Shown: positions 9,401 to 18,311, counted from the stretch's first letter. The stretch: DNA of 64,000 nt from Pseudopedobacter sp038243635 (GCA_038243635.1 JBBSQW010000015.1:25983-89982), one strand, 5' to 3'. Made by a program: numbers and translations. The notes: generated by a model from the letters alone, not told the origin.

Positions 9401-9598
9401 ATTGACCAAGTAAGATTTATCCTCGTAACCAAAATCATTGCCTACAAAGTTTTCGAAACCGTTTGGTGCAAGCACAAATTCGTCTGGTGATTGGTCTGCT
9501 TTGCCTATACTCCAAACTTTGTTACTTGTTTTCTGGGCAAAAAGTGTAACCGTTGTTAGTAAAAAACAAGTGGTAAATACTAAAAGTTTATTCATCAT
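6416..9598 (-). CDS. GH92 family glycosidase (alpha-mannosidase-like) with N-terminal lyase-type beta domain
   Basis: An exported 1060-residue enzyme with a signal peptide ending near LFAQ (residue 22). Residues about 25-230 form a beta-sandwich like the C-terminal module of family 4 rhamnogalacturonan lyases (YKWSGWRNNNINI; later GSWIMFDAISLE). The GH92 core follows a linker and starts at GTAHSRWMIAPGPWMPFSMV. Family landmarks are HIHEWTMGGLG, GGDAFWNSFWNLNQFW, GNAWQLTFFVPQD and, near the end, YLGDEDQGQMSAW, the region that carries the acidic general-base residues. GH92 enzymes are calcium-dependent exo-alpha-mannosidases, so removal of alpha-mannose or a similar side chain is the best guess. 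It is transcribed away from the GH31-GH5 genes. A vestige of a second GH92 gene lies just beyond its stop. Confidence 0.9.
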   Translation of the reverse strand: MMNKLLVFTTCFLLTTVTLFAQKTSNKVWSIGKADQSPDEFVLAPNGFENFVGNDFGYEDKSYLVNYSEAKKDFPYVLPGIVDTWGGTYKWSGWRNNNINILFGVNNNPPKGNYKLVIKLSDYAKKFLPMIKLSVNNWDKNIQLTAKGYDLAKQAVATKTEPTVDSLSLMGDLSNATPKTIEIPIDASVLKKGGNTIHLTVLRGSWIMFDAISLESDVKLELQKPAQLFVRDVKPAMYEIEENGKRFQPLLVNVQHLKGLPKITVLLDNQPIFNETVEQGNYDFEVPMPAVVSVKTSTYKILENGKLIESGVVKRAKQKTQTTADYVDTRLGTAHSRWMIAPGPWMPFSMVKMSPDNQNAGWQAGYDPIYESVGTFSHIHEWTMGGLGIFASNGKLKTNMGDELDSESGYRSRIDKRKEKAEIGLYEVMLTDYNIKAEVTATTRCGFERFTFPKDRDSARVLIDLQVPTEYPYQLKEIQFKKISDYRIEGFAHQYSPNVWSSDAEQDYTVYFVIEFDQPMKDLGAWVDDKLKSGDLIQATDPKSAGLFMNFDAKKHNVVQVRSGISLVSIANASENLKTEVEKPFGWSFDAVRQNNVDTWNDIFNRVKITSNNRLEKLRFYNAMYRSICSRNTWSDVNGQWRGADGNIQQLKNKDDVALGGDAFWNSFWNLNQFWNLVTPEWSNRWVNSQLALCDAYGWTAKGPAGMNYIPVMVGSHELPQMISAYQMGIRGFDADKVLQAAIKMQSTPAQKLFKGFVGNRDLETYIKHQYVPSDSGRFSNSMEYSFDDWNVGQMAKALGKTDVYKTFNDRGYWWKNTMDTAGYSHMKLANGKFTENFDPFRSGADKHYVEGNAWQLTFFVPQDVPALVDLIGKEKFVNRLEWGFAQSDPWRYNGMNDQYWDYPVVQGNQQSMHFAYLFNWAGKPWSTQKWSRSILDRYYGYGPADAYLGDEDQGQMSAWLVMTAIGLFQTDGGGRVDPIYEIGSPLYPKVEIDLGERFGRGKKFVIEAKGSSRLNKYVQSAVLNGKVLNSFHFPASELLKGGSLVLKMGAEPNENWGIE

Positions 9599-9937
9599 GT
9601 TGGTTTAGGTCTAAAATAATATGAATCGAGAATTAAATAAAACGGTAAAAAAATATCATATACAGCTTATAAATATATTAAGCAGTTCGAATTGTGTCTA
9701 AAGTCAATTTAGTTCTAAATTCTTTCAAATAAATAAGCTCCAAGAACGTTAAAGCATATTACAACTTCACATCCGCAACTTAACTCTGACATTAAAAATA
9801 GTTAAACTCACTGTTAAAAAAGCTAAAAGTCAGAATTCATCTACAAAATGCTAAAAAAGTATCATTTAATACAACCTGTTTATTCTATTTTTGAGAGTCA
9901 AACCAACACCAATTTTACAACATCCAAAATCATTTAA
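9599..9937. other. Divergent intergenic region between GH92 and GH31 genes
   Basis: This 339-base AT-rich spacer separates two divergent genes and must hold both promoters. I see no gene, no strong palindrome that I would call an operator, and none of the short repeats found elsewhere in the window. Confidence 0.5.
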
Positions 9938-12727
9938 ATGGTTAATCTTAAAAAATATCTTTTTGTGTGTATTGCTATAATTGGCTGTACAACTTATTTC
10001 GCTTGCTCCCCAAAAATCAATAGTAATTATCGTGTAGATAATAACACTGTTATTTTGAATATTAATAAAGCGAAACTTGGAATTACAGTTTTTAGCGATG
10101 AAATTATGCAAGTGCGTTACACGCTTGCCGACTCATTTTCCACAAAGAAGAGTCTGTTTATTGAAGAAAACAACTTCGCTAAGCCTAACTTTAAGGTCTC
10201 TGAAACCGCAGTTGAAGTACGGATTACCACAGCTGAACTTACTGCAAAGGTGAATAAAGCAAGTGGGCAGGTCGTGTTTTTTGATAAAAGCGGCAAAATA
10301 TTATTACAAGAAAAATCCGACGGTGGAAAGTCTTTCTCTCCAACAAGTTTTGAAGGCTACCAAACGCAAAGTCTGCAACAAAAATTTGACTCACCAAAAG
10401 ACGAAGCTATTTACGGTTTAGGTCAGCACCAAGACAGGTTACTAAATATTAAAGGTTACGATTTAGATCTATACCAGCATAATACTGAGATTTACGTTCC
10501 GTTTTTTGTTTCTACAAAAGGTTACGGCTTATTATGGAACAACCTTTCACACACCAAATTTGGTTCTCCAGATTCTATTGTCGCCATCCCAGCAAGTCAG
10601 TTATCAGATAAAAATAGCGTAAAAGGAGGTTTAACCTTCAACGTTTACAAAGACAATGAACTCAAGGAACTTGCTTCACCAGAAAAAACAACGGCACTAA
10701 TTGCAGTTGCTAAAGAAGAGCCTATAAAATCAGCTAAGCTAGTTGGTTATTTAACACCTAATAAAACTGGCGAACATGCATTTTATAGCTATGCTGATGG
10801 AACTTTCAGCGTAAAAATTGATGATATTAAAGTACTCGATAATTGGGCGCCTTACGCAAATGCTCGCGATATGGGAACTATCAATCTTGAAAAAGGAAAG
10901 AAATATAAGATTGAGGTAGAGTGGAAAAGGTACCACGCGAATAATGGTTTCGAACTTAAATGGAGAGAGCCGAGCGGGAAATCTGAAACTACTTTATGGG
11001 CTAAAGCCGGCGAAGAAATCAATTATTTTGTGATTGGTGGAGAAACCATGGATCAGGTGATTTCTGGTTACAGAACCTTAACCGGCAAGGCAACCATGTT
11101 ACCGAAATGGGCAATGGGATTTTGGCAATCAAGAGAGCGCTATAAAACTCAGGACGAAGTGCTAGATGTTGTTAGAGAATTCCGTAAAAGACAAGTTCCG
11201 TTAGATATTATTGTACAGGATTGGCAATATTGGAAAAAAGACCAATGGGGTTCGGCGACTTTTGAGCCGTCTCGCTTTCCAAATCCAACGGCAATGATTG
11301 ACACGCTTCACAATGAGTTGAATACCAAGTTTGTGATTTCTATTTGGGGTAAGTTTTACCGTAACAGCGACAATTTTAGAGAATTGCACAAAGCTGGGTT
11401 TTTATATGAGCCACCATTGAAAGAGAATTTGGTTGATTTTCTTCAGTACAATTTTTCTTATTACGATGCCTTTAATCCGGCTGCCCGTAAAATGTACTGG
11501 AAACAAATAAACGAAAAATTATACAGCAAAGGTGTTGATGGTTGGTGGATGGATGCATCTGAGCCTGAATTGCCAGATCACGATGCTACGCCAGAAAATA
11601 TGGCGCATTTTATGACTCCAACTTTCGATGGTCCCGGTATTGCAAATTTAAATGCCTACCCTTTACAACATAACCGAGGTGTATTTGAAGGGCAAGTGCA
11701 AGTTTCACCAGAAAAAAGAGTCGCAATTTTAACCCGTTCAGCTTTCGCTGGTCAGCAAAAATATTCAACCATTGTTTGGTCGGGCGATATTGCTGGCGAG
11801 TGGAATAATTTAAAAGCTTCTATTCCCGCGGGATTAAGTTTTTCCATGTCGGGCATTCCTTACTGGACTACAGATATCGGTGGCTTTTGGGTAAAATATC
11901 CAGGCGGACATAAAAATCCAGCTTACAAAGAACTCTTCACCCGTTGGTATCAGTATGGTGCCTTCTGCCCTATTTTCAGAGTTCACGGTTCAGATACTGA
12001 AAAAGAAATCTGGTATTTTGGAGATGAAAAATCGGAAGCTTACAAAACACAGTTGAAATTTAATAAACTGCGTTACAGATTGATGCCTTATATCTACACC
12101 TTAACGGGGATGGTTACTCAAAACGATTATACCATTATGCGTGGATTAGCGATGGATTTCTCTAACGATGAAAAAACACACAACATTGATAATCAGTTTA
12201 TGTTTGGTCCTTCGTTTTTGGTAAATCCAGTAACGGACGAAGGCGCAACACAACGTAAAGTTTACCTACCAAAAGGCAATACTTGGTTCGATTTCTGGAC
12301 CGGTAAAACTTACAACGGCGGCGAAACCATTACTGCTGATGCTCCGCTAAACTCTATTCCTTTATTCATTAAAGCAGGTTCAATTGTTCCTTTCGGTCCG
12401 GATTTGCAATATGCAATGGAGAAAAAAACAGATCCTTTAGAGCTAAGAGTTTATACTGGCGCTAACGGTTCTTTCAACCTTTACGAAGACGAGAACATCA
12501 ACAACGAATATTTAAAAGGCGTGTTTAGTAATATCCCATTTTCATGGGATGAAAACTCACAAAGTTTAACCATTGGTCAGCGGAAAGGTTCTTTCCCTGG
12601 AATGCTAAAAGATCGCACTATCAACATCGTTTTTGTGGACACTAATCACGGAAGCGGAGATTTAGCGAGTGATAAAATTGACAAAACCATCCGTTACAAC
12701 GGGAATGCAGTTACCATTAAAAAATAA
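9938..12727 (+). CDS. GH31 glycosidase lipoprotein with inserted PA14 domain
   Basis: A 929-residue surface or periplasmic lipoprotein: the signal peptide ends in a lipobox TTYFAC with the modified Cys at residue 23. The GH31 N-terminal beta domain is interrupted at about residues 265-350 by a PA14 domain (GYLTPNKTGEHAFYSYADG...EVEWKRYHANNGFELKW), a presumed sugar-binding insert. The barrel follows with DGWWMDASEPE (nucleophile D539) and IVWSGDIAGEW (acid/base D617). A C-terminal beta domain with ELRVYTGANGSFNLYEDE closes the protein (DUF5110-like). PA14-inserted GH31 enzymes are often alpha-xylosidases, but alpha-glucosidase or alpha-galactosidase activity cannot be excluded. The stop is 2 bases before the GH5 start, so the two are cotranscribed. 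Confidence 0.93.
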   Translation: MVNLKKYLFVCIAIIGCTTYFACSPKINSNYRVDNNTVILNINKAKLGITVFSDEIMQVRYTLADSFSTKKSLFIEENNFAKPNFKVSETAVEVRITTAELTAKVNKASGQVVFFDKSGKILLQEKSDGGKSFSPTSFEGYQTQSLQQKFDSPKDEAIYGLGQHQDRLLNIKGYDLDLYQHNTEIYVPFFVSTKGYGLLWNNLSHTKFGSPDSIVAIPASQLSDKNSVKGGLTFNVYKDNELKELASPEKTTALIAVAKEEPIKSAKLVGYLTPNKTGEHAFYSYADGTFSVKIDDIKVLDNWAPYANARDMGTINLEKGKKYKIEVEWKRYHANNGFELKWREPSGKSETTLWAKAGEEINYFVIGGETMDQVISGYRTLTGKATMLPKWAMGFWQSRERYKTQDEVLDVVREFRKRQVPLDIIVQDWQYWKKDQWGSATFEPSRFPNPTAMIDTLHNELNTKFVISIWGKFYRNSDNFRELHKAGFLYEPPLKENLVDFLQYNFSYYDAFNPAARKMYWKQINEKLYSKGVDGWWMDASEPELPDHDATPENMAHFMTPTFDGPGIANLNAYPLQHNRGVFEGQVQVSPEKRVAILTRSAFAGQQKYSTIVWSGDIAGEWNNLKASIPAGLSFSMSGIPYWTTDIGGFWVKYPGGHKNPAYKELFTRWYQYGAFCPIFRVHGSDTEKEIWYFGDEKSEAYKTQLKFNKLRYRLMPYIYTLTGMVTQNDYTIMRGLAMDFSNDEKTHNIDNQFMFGPSFLVNPVTDEGATQRKVYLPKGNTWFDFWTGKTYNGGETITADAPLNSIPLFIKAGSIVPFGPDLQYAMEKKTDPLELRVYTGANGSFNLYEDENINNEYLKGVFSNIPFSWDENSQSLTIGQRKGSFPGMLKDRTINIVFVDTNHGSGDLASDKIDKTIRYNGNAVTIKK

Positions 12728-12729
12728 TT

Positions 12730-14049
12730 ATGATGAAAAGACAAGGGATATTAACAGGCTTTGCCGTTTTAGCACTCAGTGTAGTATTATTTTCATGTAC
12801 TGCAAAAAAAGACTTTGTAAAAGTTAAGGGTGCAAATTTCACAATTAAAGAGAAACCTTATTATTTTGTTGGCGCTAACTTTTGGTATGGAGCCTATTTA
12901 GGTGCTGATGCAGATTATGGTAATCGCGAACGCTTAGTTAGAGAGCTCGATCAGTTACAGAAACTGGGAATTAAAAATCTGCGGATCGCGGCAGCTTCAG
13001 AAGAATCTGATTTTGGTTTGCCGCTAAGTCCTCCGTTCCAATACAAAAATGGAGAATACAACGAAACACTTTTGCAAGGTTTGGATTTTTTGCTTGCCGA
13101 AATGAGAAAACGCGATATGCGAGCGGTTTTAATGTTAAACAATTATTGGGATTGGACAGGCGGAATGGCGCAGTATGTTTCGTGGACGACCGGGAAACCA
13201 GTGGTAGATCCGGTAAGCAACAAAAACGAAACCTGGGATGATGCAATAAAATTCTCGGCCACCTTTTACACCAATGTAAAAGCGCAGGAATTGTATCGCA
13301 AATACATTAACATGATTATCAATCGTAAAAACGTTTATACCAAAAAGCTTTATAAAAACGACCCTGCGGTAATGACTTGGCAATTGGCTAACGAACCGCG
13401 TCCGTCTACTGCAGGCGACCCATTAGAAAGTATCAAAATATTTAGCAAATGGGTAGATGAAACTGCGGGCTACATTCATTCGCTTGCACCAAACCAATTG
13501 GTTAGTACTGGTGGCGAAGGAAGTAAAGGAACCTTAAATGATTTGGATTACACTTTGCAGGCACAAGACAGCAAGCACATTGATTATATGACTTTTCACA
13601 TGTGGCCAAAAAACTGGGGCTGGTATAAAGCAGAAAAACCAGAAATGTTTGAAAGCGCTTTGGCCAACACAAAAAAATACATTGATGAGCATGTTGATTT
13701 AGCAATAAAACTGAACAAGCCTACAGTAGTAGAAGAATTTGGTTTTGTGAGAGATGATGAAAAATTTTCGACCATTGACCCAACCACAGCAAGAGATAAA
13801 TACTACGAGTTTATACTAAAAATGCTGAAAAAATCTGCCGATGCAGGGAAACCTCTAGCCGGAATGAACTTTTGGGCTTGGGGTGGTGAAGGTAGAAGTC
13901 CGCAAGCCAATTCTATGTGGAAGAAAGGTGACATTACTTACACTGGAGATCCATACAGCGAGGCTCAAGGCTTAAACTCAGTGTTTAACACGGATAAAAG
14001 CACTTTGGATATTTTGTCTAAGTATGCAGAGGAATTGAAGAATAAATAA
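12730..14049 (+). CDS. GH5 family beta-mannanase/mannosidase-like lipoprotein (GH5_7 type)
   Basis: A 439-residue lipoprotein (lipobox VVLFSC, Cys 23). The catalytic domain shows the GH5 acid/base in WQLANEP (E222) and the nucleophile in VVEEFGF (E336). The KPYYFVGANFWYGAYLG start and the LNNYWDWTGGMAQYVSW segment are typical of the mannan-active subfamily GH5_7, which cleaves beta-1,4-mannosyl bonds either internally or from the non-reducing end. It sits 2 bases after the GH31 gene. Hairpin repeats beyond the stop (14104-14139, 14152-14246) may end the transcript. The subfamily call rests on motif appearance. Confidence 0.9.
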   Translation: MMKRQGILTGFAVLALSVVLFSCTAKKDFVKVKGANFTIKEKPYYFVGANFWYGAYLGADADYGNRERLVRELDQLQKLGIKNLRIAAASEESDFGLPLSPPFQYKNGEYNETLLQGLDFLLAEMRKRDMRAVLMLNNYWDWTGGMAQYVSWTTGKPVVDPVSNKNETWDDAIKFSATFYTNVKAQELYRKYINMIINRKNVYTKKLYKNDPAVMTWQLANEPRPSTAGDPLESIKIFSKWVDETAGYIHSLAPNQLVSTGGEGSKGTLNDLDYTLQAQDSKHIDYMTFHMWPKNWGWYKAEKPEMFESALANTKKYIDEHVDLAIKLNKPTVVEEFGFVRDDEKFSTIDPTTARDKYYEFILKMLKKSADAGKPLAGMNFWAWGGEGRSPQANSMWKKGDITYTGDPYSEAQGLNSVFNTDKSTLDILSKYAEELKNK

Positions 14050-14103
14050 AGTTTGGCGTAGGAGTCTAATCTCAAAAAATCACGATTAGAATCATATAAA
14101 TTC

Positions 14104-14139
14104 AACGCAGGGTCCTTTTCAAGAGACCCTGCTTGGACG
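14104..14139. repeat. GCAGGGTTCTCT-type hairpin repeat
   Basis: The sequence AACGCAGGGTCCTTTTCAAG followed by AGACCCTGCTTGGACG forms a strong stem (GCAGGGTC / GACCCTGC). The same element, in the opposite orientation, appears twice downstream of the GH92 gene (6282 and 6369) and in a weaker form at 61921-61960. It lies 55 bases past the GH5 stop and could serve as a terminator or transcript-end stabiliser. Confidence 0.7.
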
Positions 14140-14151
14140 TTAATTGCGTAC

Positions 14152-14246
14152 CGTCATGTTGAATGCAATGAAACATCTCACAGACAGGTATTCGAATAAC
14201 ACGTCAACTTTGCAAATGAGATGTTTCGCTATCGCTCAAAATGACG
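14152..14246. repeat. Long inverted repeat CGTCAT...ATGACG
   Basis: The left arm 14152-14180 (CGTCATGTTGAATGCAATGA...CATCTCA) and the right arm 14217-14246 (TGAGATGTTTCGCTATCGCT...ATGACG) are complementary over most of about 29 bases. The apparent mismatches fall in the GCAATG versus CGATAGC stretch. A half-copy (TTTCGACTTCGCTCAAAATGA) is embedded in the element at 42291-42384, and a related fragment lies at 61851-61890. This looks like a miniature palindromic repeat of unknown origin. Confidence 0.7.
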
Positions 14247-14311
14247 ACGTCAATAAAAAAATATCATCAACTCACAAATTGACATAATTGAGTGGGCATA
14301 ACAAACATATT

Positions 14312-15697
14312 ATGGATACAATGTTTAGAACCTTAAATAGTATACTCACAAAATGTCTCGGTGTTTTAATTATTCTACTAACTATACAAAGTTGTAAAAT
14401 CTCTAAACCAACTCATTCAAAATATAATCCAACGAACGAAAACACAATCGGTAGCTATTTAAAAACCACCCAATACTCCGAAAACGGGAAGCACCTGTTT
14501 GGTCATGAAAGCACAATAATGATGGGCGTTGCCGGCGACTCTGATTGGGAAATTAAAACAAAAAACGAGATAGGAAAAAATCTCTCTACTCAAAAGTCGG
14601 ATGTTAGCGAAATGACAGGACAACTTCCAGCCATTATGGGTTATGATGCTTTTAAATTGATTTTGGATGTTACCGATGGCCCAAACAGGATGCAAGACGT
14701 AGAATCAAGTTTAGCGGCAATAAAGCTTTATCGTAAAAGTGGAGGATTAATAGCGCTGAACTGGCACATGCAACCCGTTTTGTTGCCGGGATATAAGGAA
14801 AGAGCCTATAGGATGGACGAATTTGACAATAATCCATACATCGACTTAATGAAAGAACAAAAGCCATTTTATCACATCGCCAATGGCTTCAAAAGTAAAG
14901 ACAAATGGTGGATGACTTATGAGACGGAAAGACTAAAACCAATTGCAGAGCGTCTAAAACAGATCTCAAAAGATGGTTCTGGAATTATTTTCAGACCGTT
15001 TCATGAAGCAGATGGCGATTGGTTTTGGTGGGGATTAAAATGGCTCGACGGAGATTTGCCACTGAATGGAAAAGATGCATTGATGAAAGCTTTCATTGAA
15101 ACAGCTAGATACTTAAAACAAGAACTTCCAGAAATACTAATTGCATTTTCAACAGATAAATTGAATAATGTAAGCCATAAAAATGCGAAGGATGAGGACG
15201 AGATTGCCCGACGTTATCATGATGAATTCCAAAGCTTTTTACCGAAAGAATCGGCTGATTTAGCATTGATTGACATTTATGGAATGGATTTATACACCAG
15301 TCAAGATAATCCTACAGAAAGCTTAGAAAACTTCAAGCTCAAATTGCAAGGCTTATCTTTGTTGGCAAAACAAAACGACAAAATAGCCGCAATTACCGAA
15401 GCAGGAAACCGTGGAATACCAGCCGAAGAAGATGGTAGACAATCCACAATCAATTGGTACAACGATTATTTATCTTCGTGGATGGCCGACCAAAAAATTA
15501 ATGTAGCGTTCGCAGTGATTTGGCAAAACTGGAGTAATAACAGAGACAAAAAAGCTTTAGATCCGGACGATGGATATTTTGTACCGATTGATAAAACTTC
15601 ACCGGCAGGCAAAGATTTTATCAAATATGTAAAGGAAGAGCAGCCAGTTATGTTAAAGCAATTTAAATCAGAATTAAAAAGATATAAAAATTATTGA
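14312..15697 (+). CDS. GH26 family beta-mannanase-like lipoprotein
   Basis: An exported endo-acting hydrolase of about 461 residues. GH26 landmarks are IIFRPFHEADGDWFWWG, whose E (codon about 232 from this start) is the acid/base, and IAAITEAGN, whose E (about 363) is the nucleophile. GH26 enzymes mostly cleave beta-1,4-mannan. The start at 14312 gives a lipoprotein signal peptide with lipobox TIQSC; a TTG eight codons upstream (14288) is in frame but less likely, and an ATG at 14321 is also possible. It is separated from the GH5 gene by 262 bases of repeats, so it may have its own promoter. Confidence 0.92.
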   Translation: MDTMFRTLNSILTKCLGVLIILLTIQSCKISKPTHSKYNPTNENTIGSYLKTTQYSENGKHLFGHESTIMMGVAGDSDWEIKTKNEIGKNLSTQKSDVSEMTGQLPAIMGYDAFKLILDVTDGPNRMQDVESSLAAIKLYRKSGGLIALNWHMQPVLLPGYKERAYRMDEFDNNPYIDLMKEQKPFYHIANGFKSKDKWWMTYETERLKPIAERLKQISKDGSGIIFRPFHEADGDWFWWGLKWLDGDLPLNGKDALMKAFIETARYLKQELPEILIAFSTDKLNNVSHKNAKDEDEIARRYHDEFQSFLPKESADLALIDIYGMDLYTSQDNPTESLENFKLKLQGLSLLAKQNDKIAAITEAGNRGIPAEEDGRQSTINWYNDYLSSWMADQKINVAFAVIWQNWSNNRDKKALDPDDGYFVPIDKTSPAGKDFIKYVKEEQPVMLKQFKSELKRYKNY

Positions 15698-16156
15698 TTT
15701 ATCTTTTATCCGCTTAGCCTCATGAGCATTGAAGATATTACAACGAGTAAAAATAAAGTGTTAACACAATTTAATACCCAGAAAAACTAAGAGTTTATTC
15801 CTATTTCCGGTTTTATTAACCTATCAAACACCTGCAATATATAAGGGCCGTCTAATAAAAGATTATTGTTAAATTAAGTGAATGCCTCTATGATGATCTA
15901 ACTAAAACAGGTACTAAACAAGTGACCCTTCTCGTCACATTTGAGTAAAAAACCTCTCTATTTTTAATTTTTCTTTTATTATTTGTTATCTATGCGTCAT
16001 TGATCTTTCGATAAACTATGATTTCTAAATAACAAAATGGCTTATCTTCTTTCGCTTAAAAGTCTTTTAGCATTAAGCCTGAAAACTAATAATTAAGGTT
16101 AGATTTCGAAACTTTTCTACACAACTCTCTCTTTATCAAACAAAAACTCAACAAAT
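15698..16156. other. Intergenic region between GH26 and GH2 genes
   Basis: The 459 bases hold no convincing gene. A 22-codon reading frame at 15722 has no recognisable features. The last 100 bases are AT-rich and presumably carry the GH2 promoter. Confidence 0.4.
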
Positions 16157-17974
16157 ATGACATCAAAATTTAAAACCTTTTTCCTACTCAGCCTTTTAGG
16201 TTTATCATCTCCCTTGTTAGCACAATGGCAACCCGCAGGAGATAAAATTAAAACCGCTTGGGCAGATAAGTTAGACCCGCAAAATATTTTGGCAGAATAT
16301 CCTCGTCCGATTATGGAGCGCCAAGATTGGAAGAATTTAAACGGTTTATGGGACTACGCTATAACGGATTTAGGCAATGCATCACCAACAAAATACGACG
16401 GAAAAATACTAGTTCCTTTCGCTGCGGAATCTAGTTTATCTGGAGTAATGAAAACCGTTGGCGCATCAAAGGATCTTTGGTACAATACTACCTTTACCGT
16501 TCCTTCAAATTGGAAGAGTAAAGATATTCTATTACATTTTGGAGCGGTAGATTGGAAGACTGAGGTTTGGGTTAACGACGTTTTGGTAGGTTCACATACT
16601 GGTGGTTACACTCCTTTCTCTTTCAACATTACGCCGTTTCTAAACAAATCTTCACAAAAAATCACCGTAAAAGTTTGGGACCCCACAGATGAAGGTCCGC
16701 AACCACGCGGTAAACAAGTAAATACGCCTAACTCAATTTGGTACACTCCCGTAACTGGAATTTGGCAAACAGTTTGGCTGGAGCCTGTTGCCAAACAACA
16801 TATTGGATCGATAAAAACAATCCCAAATATTGATGAAAAATTTATAAGCATCACGCCAGAAATAGTAGGCGGAAATACTGGTGATTTAGTAGAAATTACG
16901 GTGATAGCAAGCGGAAATGTAATTTCCTCAAGCAAGGCGGCAATTGGTGAAACATTAGAAATACCGATTAAAGATGCAAAGCTTTGGTCTCCGGAATCAC
17001 CTTTTTTATACCAAACAAAAATCAAATTAATTAGCAAAGGGAAAATTGTTGATGAAGTAAAAAGCTACTTCGCCATGCGTAAACTTTCTACAGGTAAAGA
17101 TAAAGACGGTATTGTTCGCATACAGTTAAACAACAAACCTTACTTCCAGTTTGGCACTTTAGACCAAGGATGGTGGCCAGACGGTTTGTACACTGCGCCA
17201 TCTGATGAAGCTTTAAAATACGACATTATAAAAACAAAGGAAATGGGTTTTAACATGATAAGAAAACACGTTAAAGTAGAACCCGCCCGTTGGTACACAC
17301 ATTGCGACGAAATAGGGATGCTAGTTTGGCAAGATATGCCAAATGGCGATGTAAGCCCAAATTGGCAAGACCGAGGATATTTTAACGGTAAGGAGCTGGT
17401 AAGAACTGCAGAGTCCGAAGCCATTTATAAAAAGGAATGGAAAGAGATTATGGATTACCTATACTCATATCCAAGTATCGCAGTATGGGTGCCTTTTAAC
17501 GAAGCATGGGGACAGTTTAAAACAGTAGAAATTACAGAGTGGACAAAAGCCCATGATCCAAGCAGATTGGTGAACCCCGCAAGTGGTGGTAACCATTATA
17601 AAACAGGCGATATGATAGATATACATCACTACCCTACTCCTGTATTGGAAATGAATGGCGCAGACTGGGTTACGGTATTAGGCGAATACGGTGGTATCGG
17701 GCTTCCTATCAAAGAACATTTATGGAATAATGATAAAAACTGGGGCTATATTAATCTAAAAAGTAGTGAAGAAACCACAGCAGAATACGTTAAATATGCA
17801 AATCAACTAAAAGAATTGGTTAAAAAAGGAATATCTGCAGCTGTTTATACACAAACAACCGATGTGGAGGGCGAGATTAACGGTTTTATGACCTATGATA
17901 GAAAGATTGACAAGTTAGATCTGAATGAAGTAAGGCGAGTTAATTTAGAAGTTATCAAGGCACTTAAACCCTAA
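16157..17974 (+). CDS. GH2 family beta-glycosidase, exported
   Basis: A 605-residue GH2 enzyme with a signal peptide ending near LLAQW. The order is the sugar-binding jelly roll (MERQDWKNLNGLWDYAI; VDWKTEVWVNDVLVGSHTGG), an immunoglobulin-like domain, then the TIM barrel. The acid/base is E449 in WVPFNEAWGQ and the nucleophile E510 in VLGEYGGIG. It ends soon after the barrel, so it lacks the extra C-terminal domains of long GH2 beta-galactosidases. Beside GH5/GH26 mannanase-like genes, beta-mannosidase or beta-galactosidase activity on released oligosaccharides is plausible; motifs alone do not separate these. A terminator lies at 18133-18158. Confidence 0.92.
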   Translation: MTSKFKTFFLLSLLGLSSPLLAQWQPAGDKIKTAWADKLDPQNILAEYPRPIMERQDWKNLNGLWDYAITDLGNASPTKYDGKILVPFAAESSLSGVMKTVGASKDLWYNTTFTVPSNWKSKDILLHFGAVDWKTEVWVNDVLVGSHTGGYTPFSFNITPFLNKSSQKITVKVWDPTDEGPQPRGKQVNTPNSIWYTPVTGIWQTVWLEPVAKQHIGSIKTIPNIDEKFISITPEIVGGNTGDLVEITVIASGNVISSSKAAIGETLEIPIKDAKLWSPESPFLYQTKIKLISKGKIVDEVKSYFAMRKLSTGKDKDGIVRIQLNNKPYFQFGTLDQGWWPDGLYTAPSDEALKYDIIKTKEMGFNMIRKHVKVEPARWYTHCDEIGMLVWQDMPNGDVSPNWQDRGYFNGKELVRTAESEAIYKKEWKEIMDYLYSYPSIAVWVPFNEAWGQFKTVEITEWTKAHDPSRLVNPASGGNHYKTGDMIDIHHYPTPVLEMNGADWVTVLGEYGGIGLPIKEHLWNNDKNWGYINLKSSEETTAEYVKYANQLKELVKKGISAAVYTQTTDVEGEINGFMTYDRKIDKLDLNEVRRVNLEVIKALKP

Positions 17975-18132
17975 TTTTATAAAGTTATACTGAAAGCAGA
18001 GCGCTATAACAACAGTCAATTTAAAGACGTCGGTAATAAAATTATAAAAAATCAACCGAGATGCTCTTTGCTGATTGATCATTTAAAAATTAAGATTGCT
18101 GGATGCTGGAAAACAAACAACATCAAAAAAAT

Positions 18133-18158
18133 GCCTCCCTAAAAAGGAGGCTTTTTTT
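18133..18158 (+). terminator. Rho-independent terminator after the GH2 gene
   Basis: The stem GCCTCC / GGAGGC (18133-18138 and 18146-18151) has a 7-base A-rich loop and is followed by seven T. It lies about 160 bases beyond the GH2 stop and closes the glycosidase locus. Confidence 0.85.
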
Positions 18159-18298
18159 GTTTAAAGTAAAACGTTATTGACGTCGTCGAGGTCTTCCACA
18201 AGAAACCTATGCTTATAAAAAAAGACACATTTCCCATCAAATCAACTTCACTTTTCAAAACCTTTACAAAATACCCGCCTCCCCAAACATTAATTTTA

Positions 18299-18306
18299 TT
18301 AATTTG
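18299..18306 (+). promoter_or_regulatory. Candidate -7 box (TTAATTTG) of holB
   Basis: Seven of eight bases match the Bacteroidota consensus TAnnTTTG. The last base lies only 6 bases before the holB ATG, so transcription would begin at or next to the start codon and the mRNA would be nearly leaderless. No clear -33 TTG is seen. Confidence 0.4.
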
Positions 18307-18311
18307 CAAAC

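Noticed and set aside
15722..15790. A 22-codon frame between GH26 and GH2
   Set aside because: Too short, no hydrophobic or conserved pattern, and no support from neighbouring genes.
16606..17037. A 143-codon minus-strand frame inside the GH2 gene
   Set aside because: The plus-strand GH2 frame is continuous with all catalytic motifs; the minus frame is an antisense shadow without recognisable features.
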